Below are positions 1 through 7,884 of a stretch of DNA of 64,000 nt, piece by piece. This stretch comes from an uncultured Collinsella sp. (GTDB lineage Bacteria > Actinomycetota > Coriobacteriia > Coriobacteriales > Coriobacteriaceae), in NCBI GenBank assembly GCA_900758475.1, contig CAAERQ010000034.1, positions 17,318-81,317 on the forward strand, written 5' to 3'. The notes beneath the pieces are model-generated. The model worked only from the letters and a program-made list of their open reading frames with translations, ran no database searches and had not been told where the DNA came from. The position numbers were made by a program, and so were the translations under genes. Position 1 is the first letter of the stretch. Each line of letters opens with the position of its first letter.

Positions 1-249
1 ATAGCCGGTACCGAGTGCGGGGACCGCGGCGCCGTTGACGGTGGCCTGCGGATCGCGCGGCCACGGCAGAGGTTCACTTGTATCTTGTGGAACGGCATCC
101 GAGAAGGCGTTGACCGCCACGGCGACACCGTAGACCGTCTCGGTTGGAATAAGCGCCAGGCCGCCGCGACCGAGTAGCTCGGCCGTGCGCTCGACTGCAA
201 GCCGATGCGGCTCGCGCGCTCCCTCGTATACCCGATAGACCGTCTGCAT
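1..249 (-). CDS. tsaC: Threonylcarbamoyl-AMP synthase (TsaC/Sua5/YrdC), 3' end outside window
   Basis: The first 83 codons, read leftwards from ATG at 249, are seen; the rest lies beyond the window edge. The motif IPTETVYGVAVAV around residues 34-46 is the hallmark of the YrdC/Sua5 fold, which condenses threonine, bicarbonate and ATP to threonylcarbamoyl-AMP for the t6A37 tRNA modification. In many bacteria this gene directly follows prmC. Here a toxin-antitoxin pair separates the two on the same strand. An AAGGGG-like ribosome site lies about 10 bases upstream of the ATG. Whether it is a short TsaC or a long Sua5 cannot be decided from the fragment. Confidence 0.85.
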   Translation of the reverse strand, partial: MQTVYRVYEGAREPHRLAVERTAELLGRGGLALIPTETVYGVAVAVNAFSDAVPQDTSEPLPWPRDPQATVNGAAVPALGTGY

Positions 250-397
250 GTGTATGCCAGCCCCTTACGCTCTGGTGCAAGTTTGTTTACTGTGGGGCAT
301 TCTCGCACGAAACGTTCAACCTATTTGCCCAGAGCGCATGTTGGTTTGGTGAGCGGCTCTAGTAGTCGGTGAAAGTGAGGGGGTTAATTGAAGATTT

Positions 398-700
398 TTA
401 GCGCGCAAGCGTAACGGTACGATCGGGAAACTCGATGCTTGCAACCAGTTTTCCGCCGAGGCTCTCTGCGTACCTGCTCAGCGTGTCAAGCCTCATCGAA
501 CCCAATTCCCCACGCTCGAGCTCGGATACGCGTTTTTGAGAAACGCCCATCGATTGGGCGACCGACACCTGTGTTAGATCTTTTAGCCTGCGAATCTGAG
601 CAAGCTTATAGGCTTCGATACGATCGCGAGTCCTCTCCTGCTCGGCGGTAATGGAGTCGCGTGTTATCCCGCGAGATTCCATATACTCATGCAATTCCAT
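398..700 (-). CDS. XRE-family HTH antitoxin (HigA-like)
   Basis: This 100-residue protein has a helix-turn-helix of the Cro/C1 type at about residues 35-85 (LTQVSVAQSMGVSQKRVSELERGELGSM in outline: recognition helix around QKRVSELE). Its start overlaps the last 14 bases of the upstream toxin gene, which implies translational coupling. The toxin-first, antitoxin-second order with an XRE antitoxin is typical of HigBA modules. It should neutralise the toxin and autorepress through the operator upstream of the toxin gene. The C-terminal residues 75-100 look like the short beta-rich tail common in this family. Confidence 0.85.
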   Translation of the reverse strand: MELHEYMESRGITRDSITAEQERTRDRIEAYKLAQIRRLKDLTQVSVAQSMGVSQKRVSELERGELGSMRLDTLSRYAESLGGKLVASIEFPDRTVTLAR

Positions 701-1082
701 CTCGATCGAGCCTCCTTACGTGGCGACGGCATATTTGCTCGGCCTTTGGAATGTTGATCGCATACCAGCCGTTCCATTTTGCCCTTGACGATCCCGCTCG
801 CGACTTATCACCCGCCAATAGCAATACCGCCTGGCGCTTGGGGTCAAAGGCGAAGAGGATGCGGATCACCTGCCCACCACATGAAGTCACTCTCAGCTCC
901 TTTAAATGATGAAGCTTCGAGCCCTTGACACGGTCAACCAGTGGACGACCAAGGCTGGGATCTTCCTTCTCGAGCACCAAAAGGTCTGCATAAATCTGCT
1001 TCAGCGTAGCTTCATCCTGCTCATCAAGCCAAGGTTCAATGTAATCAAGCACGATACGGTACCGATGCAGCTGATTTGACAT
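687..1082 (-). CDS. RelE/HigB-like toxin (phage-derived Gp49-like family)
   Basis: This 131-residue protein carries the signature of the Gp49-like HigB group: a basic stretch HHLKELR (residues 58-64), a strand IRILFAFDP, and the block LLLAGDKS around residues 88-95. Members are ribosome-dependent mRNA interferases; activity here is inferred. The start has a strong GGAG site (GAAGGAGAAAGGT before ATG). The family usually has about 100-120 residues, so this is full length. It is co-transcribed with the overlapping XRE gene. The last 25 residues are basic and rich in Arg. The module sits between prmC and tsaC, a housekeeping pair that is often contiguous. Confidence 0.8.
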   Translation of the reverse strand: MSNQLHRYRIVLDYIEPWLDEQDEATLKQIYADLLVLEKEDPSLGRPLVDRVKGSKLHHLKELRVTSCGGQVIRILFAFDPKRQAVLLLAGDKSRAGSSRAKWNGWYAINIPKAEQICRRHVRRLDRDGIA

Positions 1083-1091
1083 ACCTTTCTC

Positions 1092-1124
1092 CTTCTATAG
1101 TAGAAGTTTTACGGTATATTGCAA
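1092..1124 (-). promoter_or_regulatory. Putative promoter and operator of the toxin-antitoxin pair
   Basis: Reading leftwards, a -35 like TTGCAA (1119-1124) is followed after 16 bases by TACTAT (1097-1102). A small palindrome, CTTCTA-TAG-TAGAAG at 1092-1106, overlaps the -10 and is a good candidate for the autoregulatory operator bound by the antitoxin. The assignment is by eye and unverified. Confidence 0.45.
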
Positions 1125-1157
1125 GAGCAAACTTGAGCAAATGTCTATTAGTTCAGC

Positions 1158-2417
1158 TTAAATACGCTGCTTGGGCTCGGTGACGATGGCCCGAACGATG
1201 CGGGGGCGATCGGTGAGGTCGTGGACGATGCGCACGTCCGACAGACCCGCTTGACGACAGAGCTCGGCCGCAGCGTCGAGCGCGCCCTCGTAGAGCTCGC
1301 AGGCAAACAGGCCGCCGGCGCGCAGCATGTAGGGCGCCGCGTTGAGCAGACGGCGGAAGATATCGAGGCCGTCGGCGCCGCCCTCGAGCGCCAGGTCGGG
1401 CTCAAAGTCCTTGACCTCGTGCGGCAGTGAGCGCATGACATCGGTGGGGATGTAGGGCGGGTTGGAGACGAGTACGTCAAAGGTGCCCCACTCTTCGCGG
1501 GGAATGGAACTCACCAGGTTCGTGAGGCTGAAGGCGACCTCGTCGGACGTGAGGCCAAGCGCATCGCGGTTTTTGGTAGCAAGGTCGATGGCGCGCGGCT
1601 CGATATCGGTAGCAGTGCAGGTAACGTGGCCGCGACGCTCCCAGGCAAGCGAGAGCGAGATGCAGCCCGTGCCGCAGCCGACCTCGAGAACGCGGGCAGT
1701 GCGGGGCCCGGCTGGAGCAGGTACGTTGGCCTCGGCGGCATCTTGCACGAGAGTCGTCTGTTGGTCGTTGCCCTCAATGGCGATGCCGTATTCGTCGAGC
1801 TCGGGCTCGGCGGCTTCCGCGGCTTCGGCTTCTGCTGCCCGCGCGGCGGCTTCCTCGGCCTCGCGGTCGGCCAGTTCCTCGGCATAGGCACGGCTGCCCA
1901 GTACGTCGCCGCCTAGCGCCGCCTCATCGGCAGCCGTCAGGTTAGCGGCACGGCGCTCGGCGGTCGCGCGTTCGTCTGCCAGCGCCGCCTCGGCTTTGCG
2001 AGCCTGCTCGACCTCATCGTTCCAAGGCAGCTCCACGCGCTGGCGGGCAGCGGCCTCGGGGCTCAGTACCTCGGCATCCAGATAGTCCAGGACTTCCTCG
2101 ACGAGCATCTCGGTCTCGGGGCGCGGGATGAGCACGCCGGGGGCGCACGCGACGTCGATCATGCGAAACTGCGTGCTACCGGTGATGTACTGCAGCGGCT
2201 CGCCCTTCGCGCGTCGGACGACTGCCGCGTGCATGGTCTCGAGCTGCGCTGCGTCGAGCGTCTCGTCCATGCGCATATACAAGTCGATACGCGCCAGGCC
2301 CGTTGCCGCACACAGCAGCCACTCGGCAGAAAGACGGGGATGCTCCTCACCGCGCTCGGCCAGGTACTCCTTGGTCCACTCGAGACAACGCTTGATGGTC
2401 CAGATCTCGTTTGCCAT
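1158..2417 (-). CDS. prmC: Peptide chain release factor N5-glutamine methyltransferase with a large insert
   Basis: The enzyme methylates the glutamine of the GGQ motif in release factors; its substrate gene prfA lies just upstream on the same strand. The N-terminal helical domain (residues 1-112) contains the typical PLQYITG and GVLIPRPETE blocks. The Rossmann domain starts near residue 242 with LEVGCGTG and has the catalytic NPPY at 319-322. Between them is an extra segment of about 125 residues (115-240), rich in Ala and Glu, which the roughly 280-residue family normally lacks. ATG at 2417 is chosen because GGGGAGGAC lies just before it; a longer frame to 2492 lacks such a site. Confidence 0.92.
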   Translation of the reverse strand: MANEIWTIKRCLEWTKEYLAERGEEHPRLSAEWLLCAATGLARIDLYMRMDETLDAAQLETMHAAVVRRAKGEPLQYITGSTQFRMIDVACAPGVLIPRPETEMLVEEVLDYLDAEVLSPEAAARQRVELPWNDEVEQARKAEAALADERATAERRAANLTAADEAALGGDVLGSRAYAEELADREAEEAAARAAEAEAAEAAEPELDEYGIAIEGNDQQTTLVQDAAEANVPAPAGPRTARVLEVGCGTGCISLSLAWERRGHVTCTATDIEPRAIDLATKNRDALGLTSDEVAFSLTNLVSSIPREEWGTFDVLVSNPPYIPTDVMRSLPHEVKDFEPDLALEGGADGLDIFRRLLNAAPYMLRAGGLFACELYEGALDAAAELCRQAGLSDVRIVHDLTDRPRIVRAIVTEPKQRI

Positions 2418-2807
2418 GGGGTCCTCCCCTCTTAAGCGCCAGGCGGCGCGCGAATGTCGGAGCAGATTGTACGCGAGGCCAGCGCTTGGCAAGGGACGAT
2501 TGAAGGCGATTATCGAGAATCAGCCCAGATTTTTGCTTGGAGCCTGCCTAGAGTGTTCATTCATCGACGTCTAAATCTGCATCCGTCAAGCTTTTGGCAA
2601 GGTTGCCCCTAACCTGACCAATATCTAACCAAGAACTTGCCAAATCACTTGACGCGCGACGCGTCAAAAATCGCCCCGCGACTTCTTGGACGATTTTTCA
2701 GGCAATATTTCCAATAGCAGATGCACACCGTTAATTGCTTTAAGCAGGTAGACAGTTTAACGGCCATCAAAGCCGATCGAACAACATCTCAAAGCAATGT
2801 GCCCACC

Positions 2808-2839
2808 CTAGTCATTTAAGAACGTCCCCAATGACTACC
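2808..2839. repeat. TAGTCATT...AATGACTA hairpin repeat, copy 1
   Basis: A 32-bp unit with arms TAGTCATT and AATGACTA and a loop containing ACGTCCCC. It is identical to the copy at 2909-2940 except for one base in the loop. Confidence 0.75.
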
Positions 2840-2908
2840 GCATCCGGAGCAAGGCAACGCCGCGGGCAGAGGACGAACAGCGAGCGCCGCCCAGGGCGAA
2901 CAAGTTGA

Positions 2909-2940
2909 CTAGTCATTTAAGTACGTCCCCAATGACTACC
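2909..2940. repeat. TAGTCATT...AATGACTA hairpin repeat, copy 2
   Basis: The second copy of the 32-bp unit, 101 bp from the first in direct orientation. The conserved right part (ACGTCCCCAATGACTACC) also appears as its reverse complement at 8909-8926. Confidence 0.75.
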
Positions 2941-2974
2941 TCTAAGACGCCGCAGGTTGAGCATAAATCAGCAA

Positions 2975-3072
2975 AAACGCCCCTAAGCGAGCAAGGTGAC
3001 GTGAAAGAGGAGGGAAGCGTACTTCGGTACGCGACCGACGATTGAACGTCAGATTGCCGCTTAGGGGCGTTT
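2975..3072. repeat. 98-bp multi-stem palindromic element
   Basis: The ends form a perfect 15-bp stem (AAACGCCCCTAAGCG with its complement at 3058-3072). Inside are a second stem (TGACGT with ACGTCA) and a central hairpin GCGTAC-TTCG-GTACGC at 3017-3032 closed by a UUCG loop. The right part recurs in degenerate form at about 23404-23430. The element follows prfA and could act in termination or mRNA stability. It has no T-tract and resembles a dispersed structured repeat more than a classical terminator. Confidence 0.6.
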
Positions 3073-3085
3073 GCAGCGTCGAGCC

Positions 3086-3113
3086 GTTACGGCGTTTGGT
3101 AAAACGCCGTAAC
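3086..3113 (-). terminator. Hairpin directly after prfA stop
   Basis: GTTACGGCGTTT pairs perfectly with AAACGCCGTAAC across a 4-base loop, immediately downstream of the prfA stop codon. There is no strong T-tract, so it may be a stability hairpin. A near copy with one stem mismatch lies at 23442-23469. Confidence 0.55.
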
Positions 3114-4181
3114 TTAAACTGCTTGTGCCAGCTTCTCGGCTCGCTCGGCGGCGGCAAGCGCCTCGATGACGGTGCCGAGTTGATCGCCCAGAAGGACGCC
3201 GTTGTAGGTGGAGTTGAAACCGATACGGTGATCGGTCACGCGGTCCTGGGGCTGGTTGTAGGTACGGATCTTCTCGGAACGGTTGCCGTGACCGATCTGA
3301 CTCTGGCGCTCGGCGCCGAGCTCGGCCTGCTGCTTCTCGAGTTCCATCTCGTACAGACGGGCACGCAGCATCTGCATGCAGACCTCGCGGTTCTGGATCT
3401 GGGAACGCTGCTCCTGCGACTGCACCACGGTGTTGGTGGGCAGGTGGGTGATGCGCACGGCGGAGTAGGTGGTGTTAACGCACTGACCGCCAGGGCCGGA
3501 GGCACAGTAGGTATCGATGCGCAGGTCGGACTGGTTGATCTGAACGTCGATCTCCTCGGCCTCGGGAAGCACGGCGACGGTTGCCGTGGAGGTCTGGATG
3601 CGACCCTGGGACTCGGTCTTGGGGACGCGCTGGACGCGATGCACGCCGGACTCGTACTTCATGACGGAGTAGACGCGGTCGCCCTCGACCTTGAACTCGA
3701 TGGACTTAAAGCCGCCGGCCTCGCTGGGGCTGGAATCGAGCACGGTGGTCTTCCAGCCGCGCGACTCGCAGAAGCGCTGGTACATCTTGTACAGATCGCC
3801 GGCAAAGATGGCCGCCTCGTCGCCACCGGCGGCGGAACGGATCTCGACGATGGTGTTCTTGTCGTCGTTGGGGTCGCTCGGGATGAGCATGTACTTAATG
3901 TCTTCCTCGAGCTGGGGAAGCTTCTCCTCGTTCTCGGAGATGTCCATCTGGAGCATCTCCTTCTCATCGGCATCGGTAGTATCGTGCAGCATTTCCTTGG
4001 CAGCCTCGATGTCATCGAGCGCACCGATGTACTCGCGCGAGGCGGCAATGAGGTCGGACTGGTGCGCGTACTCCTTGTTGAGACGCGTAAACTCCTTGAT
4101 ATCGGAGGCGACGGCCGGGTCGGAAAGCTTCTTCTCGAGCTCCTCGTAGGCCTTGATGATCTTTTCGAGCTTGTCGCGCAT
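3114..4181 (-). CDS. prfA: Peptide chain release factor 1
   Basis: RF1 recognises UAA and UAG stop codons and triggers hydrolysis of peptidyl-tRNA. The 355-residue protein is of normal length. It has the catalytic GGQ at residues 231-233 (in ASGPGGQCVNT) and the tripeptide PKT at 187-189, which matches the RF1-type PxT anticodon motif rather than the SPF of RF2. An AAAGGAG site precedes ATG 4181. It is followed on the same strand by prmC, which encodes the methyltransferase for this GGQ glutamine. The two are separated by about 700 bp of structured non-coding DNA, so they may not share one transcript. Confidence 0.97.
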   Translation of the reverse strand: MRDKLEKIIKAYEELEKKLSDPAVASDIKEFTRLNKEYAHQSDLIAASREYIGALDDIEAAKEMLHDTTDADEKEMLQMDISENEEKLPQLEEDIKYMLIPSDPNDDKNTIVEIRSAAGGDEAAIFAGDLYKMYQRFCESRGWKTTVLDSSPSEAGGFKSIEFKVEGDRVYSVMKYESGVHRVQRVPKTESQGRIQTSTATVAVLPEAEEIDVQINQSDLRIDTYCASGPGGQCVNTTYSAVRITHLPTNTVVQSQEQRSQIQNREVCMQMLRARLYEMELEKQQAELGAERQSQIGHGNRSEKIRTYNQPQDRVTDHRIGFNSTYNGVLLGDQLGTVIEALAAAERAEKLAQAV

Positions 4182-4382
4182 GGCGGGACTCCTTTATATG
4201 CGTGAAGGTGAAAATCGGCAGAATTGATGGGGCGCACGGCGCCGCTGCGGGGGTAAGCCCGGCTAGAACATGTCGATCTTCAGATACATGCGCATCCCTT
4301 CGCGTATGGGGTACATAGTTGCGGTCTAACCCATACATGATAGCGTGCGCAGGCAAACCTGCATATAACCCGCACGGAATGA

Positions 4383-4415
4383 TTGGTGCAAACAAACCTG
4401 ACCCCATTGCACCAA
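4383..4415 (-). terminator. Stem-loop downstream of M20 peptidase gene
   Basis: TTGGTGCAA (4383-4391) pairs perfectly with TTGCACCAA (4407-4415) over a 15-base loop. A related sequence with the shared core ACAAACAAACCTGA and GGGCTTGCT lies at 55648-55690 after the ABC exporter gene, so this looks like a repeated 3'-end element. Confidence 0.5.
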
Positions 4416-4430
4416 GGGCTTGCTTTTTGG

Positions 4431-5846
4431 CTAGAGCGTTTGGAGTAGAGCGACGAGGAAGCGGATGCCTTGGAGGTAGGCGCGGCGGGTGATGCGCTCG
4501 TTGGTGCCGTGGACGCCGCGATCACACTCGTCGTCATCAACCACAAAGGCCGAGAAGCGAATGCACTCAGGGCAAATGTGCTGGTAGTTGGCAGCGTCGG
4601 TCGCACCGATCACGGTCGAGGGCACAATTGCCACTGGCTCGAATGATCCATTTTCCTCCGTCTCCTTTGGATCACGGAAATAGCGGGCGGCGATGGAGCG
4701 AACCGCCTCGAGGCCGGGACCACCGATGCGCGGGGACGGCGAGGGTTCGGAGCTGCCGGGGCCTAGCTCCACTTCGACACGACCGGCAAGGTCCGCCCCG
4801 GCAACCGCCTCACGGCAGCGCGCCACAACGTCGGCCACGCTCGTGCCCTCGAGCATGCGGAAGTTGATGTTGGCCCACATATCCTGCGGCATTACGTTGG
4901 CGCCGGTGCTGCCACCCTCAATCTGCGTGGGTGCGCAGGTGGTCGTCACCAGCGGATAGAGCTTCTTGCTGGCGAGGCAATCGCGGACAATGGCGCCCCC
5001 GTTGGCGGCAATTTCATCCGCCGTGTAGAGCCCCAGCTCGACGAGCTGGGCGGCAAGCAAATCGGTCACGCGCGTCGGCCACTCGATATCGCAGATTGCG
5101 GTGATGGCACGGCTGAGCACCTCGAGCGACGTGCCGCCGTAGGGATTAGAAGAATGTCCACCCGCGCTCTTTGTCTTGAGCACGATATCGGCATAGCCCT
5201 TCTCCGCGAGGTCGGCGTGCATGAGCCAACCCTCGCCCGCGCTGTACTCGGCATCCGAAACGATGCGGTAGTCGCCCTCGTCGATCAGGAACTCGAGCTC
5301 AACACCGCGCTCCTCGAGCGCGCGGCCGATGGTGCCTGCGCCGTACTGCGTGGTTTCCTCGTCCTGGCCAAAGGCCAGGAGCAGCGTGCGCTCGTGCTGC
5401 CAACCGTGCGCCAGCGCATACTCGACAGCCTCGAGAATGCCTGCGACCTGGTCCTTCATGTCGATCGCGCCGCGACCCCAAATGTAGGTGTCGTCCACGT
5501 GCCCGCTAAAGGGGGCGTGCGTCCAGTCGGCCTCGGTACCCGGCACCACGGGGACCACGTCCATGTGGCCCATGAGCATAACGGGCTTGAGGGCAGGGTC
5601 GGAACCGCTAAGTGTCACCAGCAGCGAATGATTGATAAGCTCGACCTCGCCCGCCGCAAATACGTGCGGCCAGGCCTGCTGCATATAGGCGCGCAGGTCG
5701 TCGAACGGCTGCCAGTTCACCGCCTCGGCATCCATGCTCGAGATGGTCGGAAACGACAGCACGCGCCCCAGGCGCTCGCACGCGCCAGTTTCATCCAAAT
5801 CGGCAAAATCATCCTCATGCGCAAAGAAGCGCCAAACCTCGGCCAT
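4431..5846 (-). CDS. M20 family metallopeptidase (carboxypeptidase / amidohydrolase type)
   Basis: This 471-residue protein is a di-zinc M20 hydrolase. It has the metal and catalytic motifs GHMDVVPV (around residue 93), WGRGAIDMKD with the bridging Asp, and GQDEE with the catalytic Glu pair. A conserved GATDAANY block lies near the C-terminus. The layout is closest to PM20D1 and CPG-type long-chain carboxypeptidases; the substrate is unknown. ATG 5846 is supported by AAAGGA upstream. It lies 72 bp after an amino-acid ABC importer on the same strand, so it may process imported peptides or acyl-amino acids. A 31-bp palindrome related to an intergenic repeat lies inside the gene at 4644-4674, encoding the segment around residues 392-402. 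Confidence 0.85.
   Translation of the reverse strand: MAEVWRFFAHEDDFADLDETGACERLGRVLSFPTISSMDAEAVNWQPFDDLRAYMQQAWPHVFAAGEVELINHSLLVTLSGSDPALKPVMLMGHMDVVPVVPGTEADWTHAPFSGHVDDTYIWGRGAIDMKDQVAGILEAVEYALAHGWQHERTLLLAFGQDEETTQYGAGTIGRALEERGVELEFLIDEGDYRIVSDAEYSAGEGWLMHADLAEKGYADIVLKTKSAGGHSSNPYGGTSLEVLSRAITAICDIEWPTRVTDLLAAQLVELGLYTADEIAANGGAIVRDCLASKKLYPLVTTTCAPTQIEGGSTGANVMPQDMWANINFRMLEGTSVADVVARCREAVAGADLAGRVEVELGPGSSEPSPSPRIGGPGLEAVRSIAARYFRDPKETEENGSFEPVAIVPSTVIGATDAANYQHICPECIRFSAFVVDDDECDRGVHGTNERITRRAYLQGIRFLVALLQTL
4644..4674. repeat. 31-bp palindrome within the M20 coding sequence
   Basis: The sequence runs from TGATCCA to TGGATCA with an interior TTTTCCTCCGTC. It matches the intergenic palindrome 23345-23375 at 26 of 31 positions, including a compensatory change in the stem. 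It is in frame and leaves the M20 gene open. Confidence 0.6.
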
Positions 5847-5918
5847 GACATCCTTTCGATTGTGATGACGAGGGCCGCCCCACCGGAGCGGCCCTGCCAC
5901 GTAAGCGTTTGCGGTCGG

Positions 5919-6704
5919 TTATTTGTCCTCGAGATAACGCGAGAGGAACTCGCGAGTGCGCTGGTGCTTGGGGTTGCCGAAGAGCTCGGCCGGCGCGGCA
6001 TCCTCGAGCACCACGCCCTTGTCCATAAAGACCACGCGGTCGGACACGGTTCGGGCAAAGGCCATCTCGTGCGTGACGACGACCATGGTCATGCCGTCGG
6101 CAGCGAGCTTGCGCATGACCTCGAGCACCTCTCCCACGATCTCGGGGTCGAGTGCGGAGGTCGGCTCGTCGAACAGCATGATCTGCGGATTCATGCACAG
6201 GGCGCGCGCGATGGCCACGCGCTGCTTTTGGCCACCGGATAGGCGGCCCACGGCGGCGTGCGCGAACTTTTCGAGCCCCACGCTCGTCAGATGCTCCATC
6301 GCGACCTTCTCGGCCTCGGCCTTGCTCATCTTTTTGAGCGTGACGGGCGCGAGCGTGCAGTTGTCGAGCACATCCATGTTGTTGAACAGGTTAAAGCCCT
6401 GGAACACCATGCCGATGTCCTCACGCAGCTTGTTAATGTTGCAGCGCTCGGCCGTAAGGTCCTGGCCGTGGAACCAGATGTGGCCCGCGTCCGGGGTCTC
6501 GAGCAGGTTGAGGCAGCGCAGGAAGGTCGACTTGCCCGAGCCCGAGGCGCCGATAATGGTAACGACCTCGCCGGGGTTAACGGACAGGTCGATGCCCTTG
6601 AGCACCTCGAGCGAGCCGAAGCTCTTGCGCAGGCCCTCGACGCGGATGAGCGGCTCATTGGTCTGTGCGGCGGCCGCGGTGCCGGTAGTGGCGATATCTG
6701 CCAT
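5919..6704 (-). CDS. Polar amino-acid ABC transporter ATP-binding protein
   Basis: The protein has 261 residues and the complete nucleotide-binding set: Walker A GASGSGKST, Q-loop FQGFNLF, signature LSGGQKQR, Walker B IMLFDEPTSALD and the H-loop THE. The FNLF pattern after the Q-loop and the overall sequence are typical of the GlnQ/HisP group that energises amino-acid import. ATG 6704 is chosen because GAGGAG precedes it. The gene lies 22 bp downstream of the permease gene, in the order binding protein, permease, ATPase. Confidence 0.93.
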   Translation of the reverse strand: MADIATTGTAAAAQTNEPLIRVEGLRKSFGSLEVLKGIDLSVNPGEVVTIIGASGSGKSTFLRCLNLLETPDAGHIWFHGQDLTAERCNINKLREDIGMVFQGFNLFNNMDVLDNCTLAPVTLKKMSKAEAEKVAMEHLTSVGLEKFAHAAVGRLSGGQKQRVAIARALCMNPQIMLFDEPTSALDPEIVGEVLEVMRKLAADGMTMVVVTHEMAFARTVSDRVVFMDKGVVLEDAAPAELFGNPKHQRTREFLSRYLEDK

Positions 6705-6726
6705 GATGATTCTCCTCGTCTTGAGC

Positions 6727-7875
6727 CTAGTTGGAGCTGGGCAGCGTTGCCGGGGCCTCGGCGCCGAGCTTTTTGCCAAAGGCCTCGAGCAGGCGGCTCG
6801 CCACGAGCGTCAGGATCAGGTAGACCACGAGCGCCACGCAGTAGACCTCCATCTGGCGGTAGTACACGCCGGCGACGGTGGTGGTGGCGTACATGAGGTC
6901 GAACACGCCGATGACCGAAAGCACCGACGAGTCCTTGATGTTGATGATGAGCTCGTTGGTTAGTGCGGGGATCGCGTTTTTAATGCCCTGGGGGAACACG
7001 ACCTTGCGCATAGCCTGCCACTGCGACAGACCCAGCGAGCGCGCCGCCTCGGCCTGGCCGGGATCGATGGACTCGATACCGCCGCGCAGGACCTCCATCA
7101 TGTAGGCGGTGGAGTTGAGCGAGATGGTGACGAGACCGGCGGTGAAGGTACTCCAAATCTGGTTGGCCTGGGCGGTCTCGAAGCCCATGCCGCGCAAAAC
7201 GGTGAAGCCCGCATAATAGATGAGCAGGCCCTGGACCATCATGGGCGTGCCGCGCACGATGGTGGAGTAGATGGTCGCAAAGCCGCGGCCGACACTCTTA
7301 AAGAAGCGCACCAGGTCGTTGTCCACGCGATCGAAGGTCTGAATACGCAGGAACACAAAGAGCAGCGCCAGGAAGAATGCGATGACGGTGCCGAAGGTGG
7401 CAAGCGCGATGGTGATCTCGATACCGCGGATAAAGAAGTCCCCGCTCTTGTAGGTCATGTAGACCAGGCTCGACAAAAAGTCGCTGGGATTGGAGTCCGA
7501 GACAATACTCACCTGCACCAGGTCGATAAACGACATGACGCAACGGTCGATAAAGAAGATCGCCGCGATGGCGACCACGACATAGCTGCCCAGGCGCGCG
7601 CCGCGACGGAAGCGCTCGGAAGCAAACGGCGACGTTTCGCGATAGTCGCTCCAGTGCATGAGTTTGGTGGCCAGCGCCGCCGCCGACACGACGAGCCAGG
7701 CCCAAAGAATCGCCCAAAGGCAGTCCTGGAAAATGCTGGTGGGCGCCAAGAAGCTCAGCGGCGTGGGGTTACGTTGGCTAAACGCCAGGCCGAGCGCCGC
7801 GATAACACTCGTGCCCAGATATACATAGCGATGGTCGGCCTTGATAAAGGAGGCCAGACGATTGATGGTTTTCAT
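6727..7875 (-). CDS. Polar amino-acid ABC transporter permease (HisM/GlnP type) with N-terminal extension
   Basis: The C-terminal 230 residues form the canonical permease domain, with the EAA loop GQAEAARSLGLSQWQAMRKV and the block VRGTPMMVQ. The N-terminal 140 residues carry about three extra hydrophobic segments not found in the minimal 220-residue permease, giving 382 residues in all. Only one permease gene is present, so the transporter is probably a homodimer. It starts 9 bp after the binding-protein stop codon. Confidence 0.92.
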   Translation of the reverse strand: MKTINRLASFIKADHRYVYLGTSVIAALGLAFSQRNPTPLSFLAPTSIFQDCLWAILWAWLVVSAAALATKLMHWSDYRETSPFASERFRRGARLGSYVVVAIAAIFFIDRCVMSFIDLVQVSIVSDSNPSDFLSSLVYMTYKSGDFFIRGIEITIALATFGTVIAFFLALLFVFLRIQTFDRVDNDLVRFFKSVGRGFATIYSTIVRGTPMMVQGLLIYYAGFTVLRGMGFETAQANQIWSTFTAGLVTISLNSTAYMMEVLRGGIESIDPGQAEAARSLGLSQWQAMRKVVFPQGIKNAIPALTNELIINIKDSSVLSVIGVFDLMYATTTVAGVYYRQMEVYCVALVVYLILTLVASRLLEAFGKKLGAEAPATLPSSN

Positions 7876-7884
7876 GCTGCCTCC

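Larger units (their letters stand above)
2493..2974. other. Non-coding region with two copies of a 32-bp repeat
   Basis: No plausible gene is seen in this stretch between the prfA 3' structures and prmC. It is AT-richer than its surroundings and presumably holds the prmC promoter. Two near-identical 32-bp units, at 2808-2839 and 2909-2940, differ at one base. Each is itself an imperfect hairpin (TAGTCATT at the left, AATGACTA at the right). A half copy in the opposite orientation occurs at 8909-8926. Confidence 0.6.

Noticed and set aside
74..280. A 68-codon minus-strand frame at the window start
   Set aside because: It overlaps the tsaC fragment in another frame, and the YrdC motif lies only in the tsaC frame.
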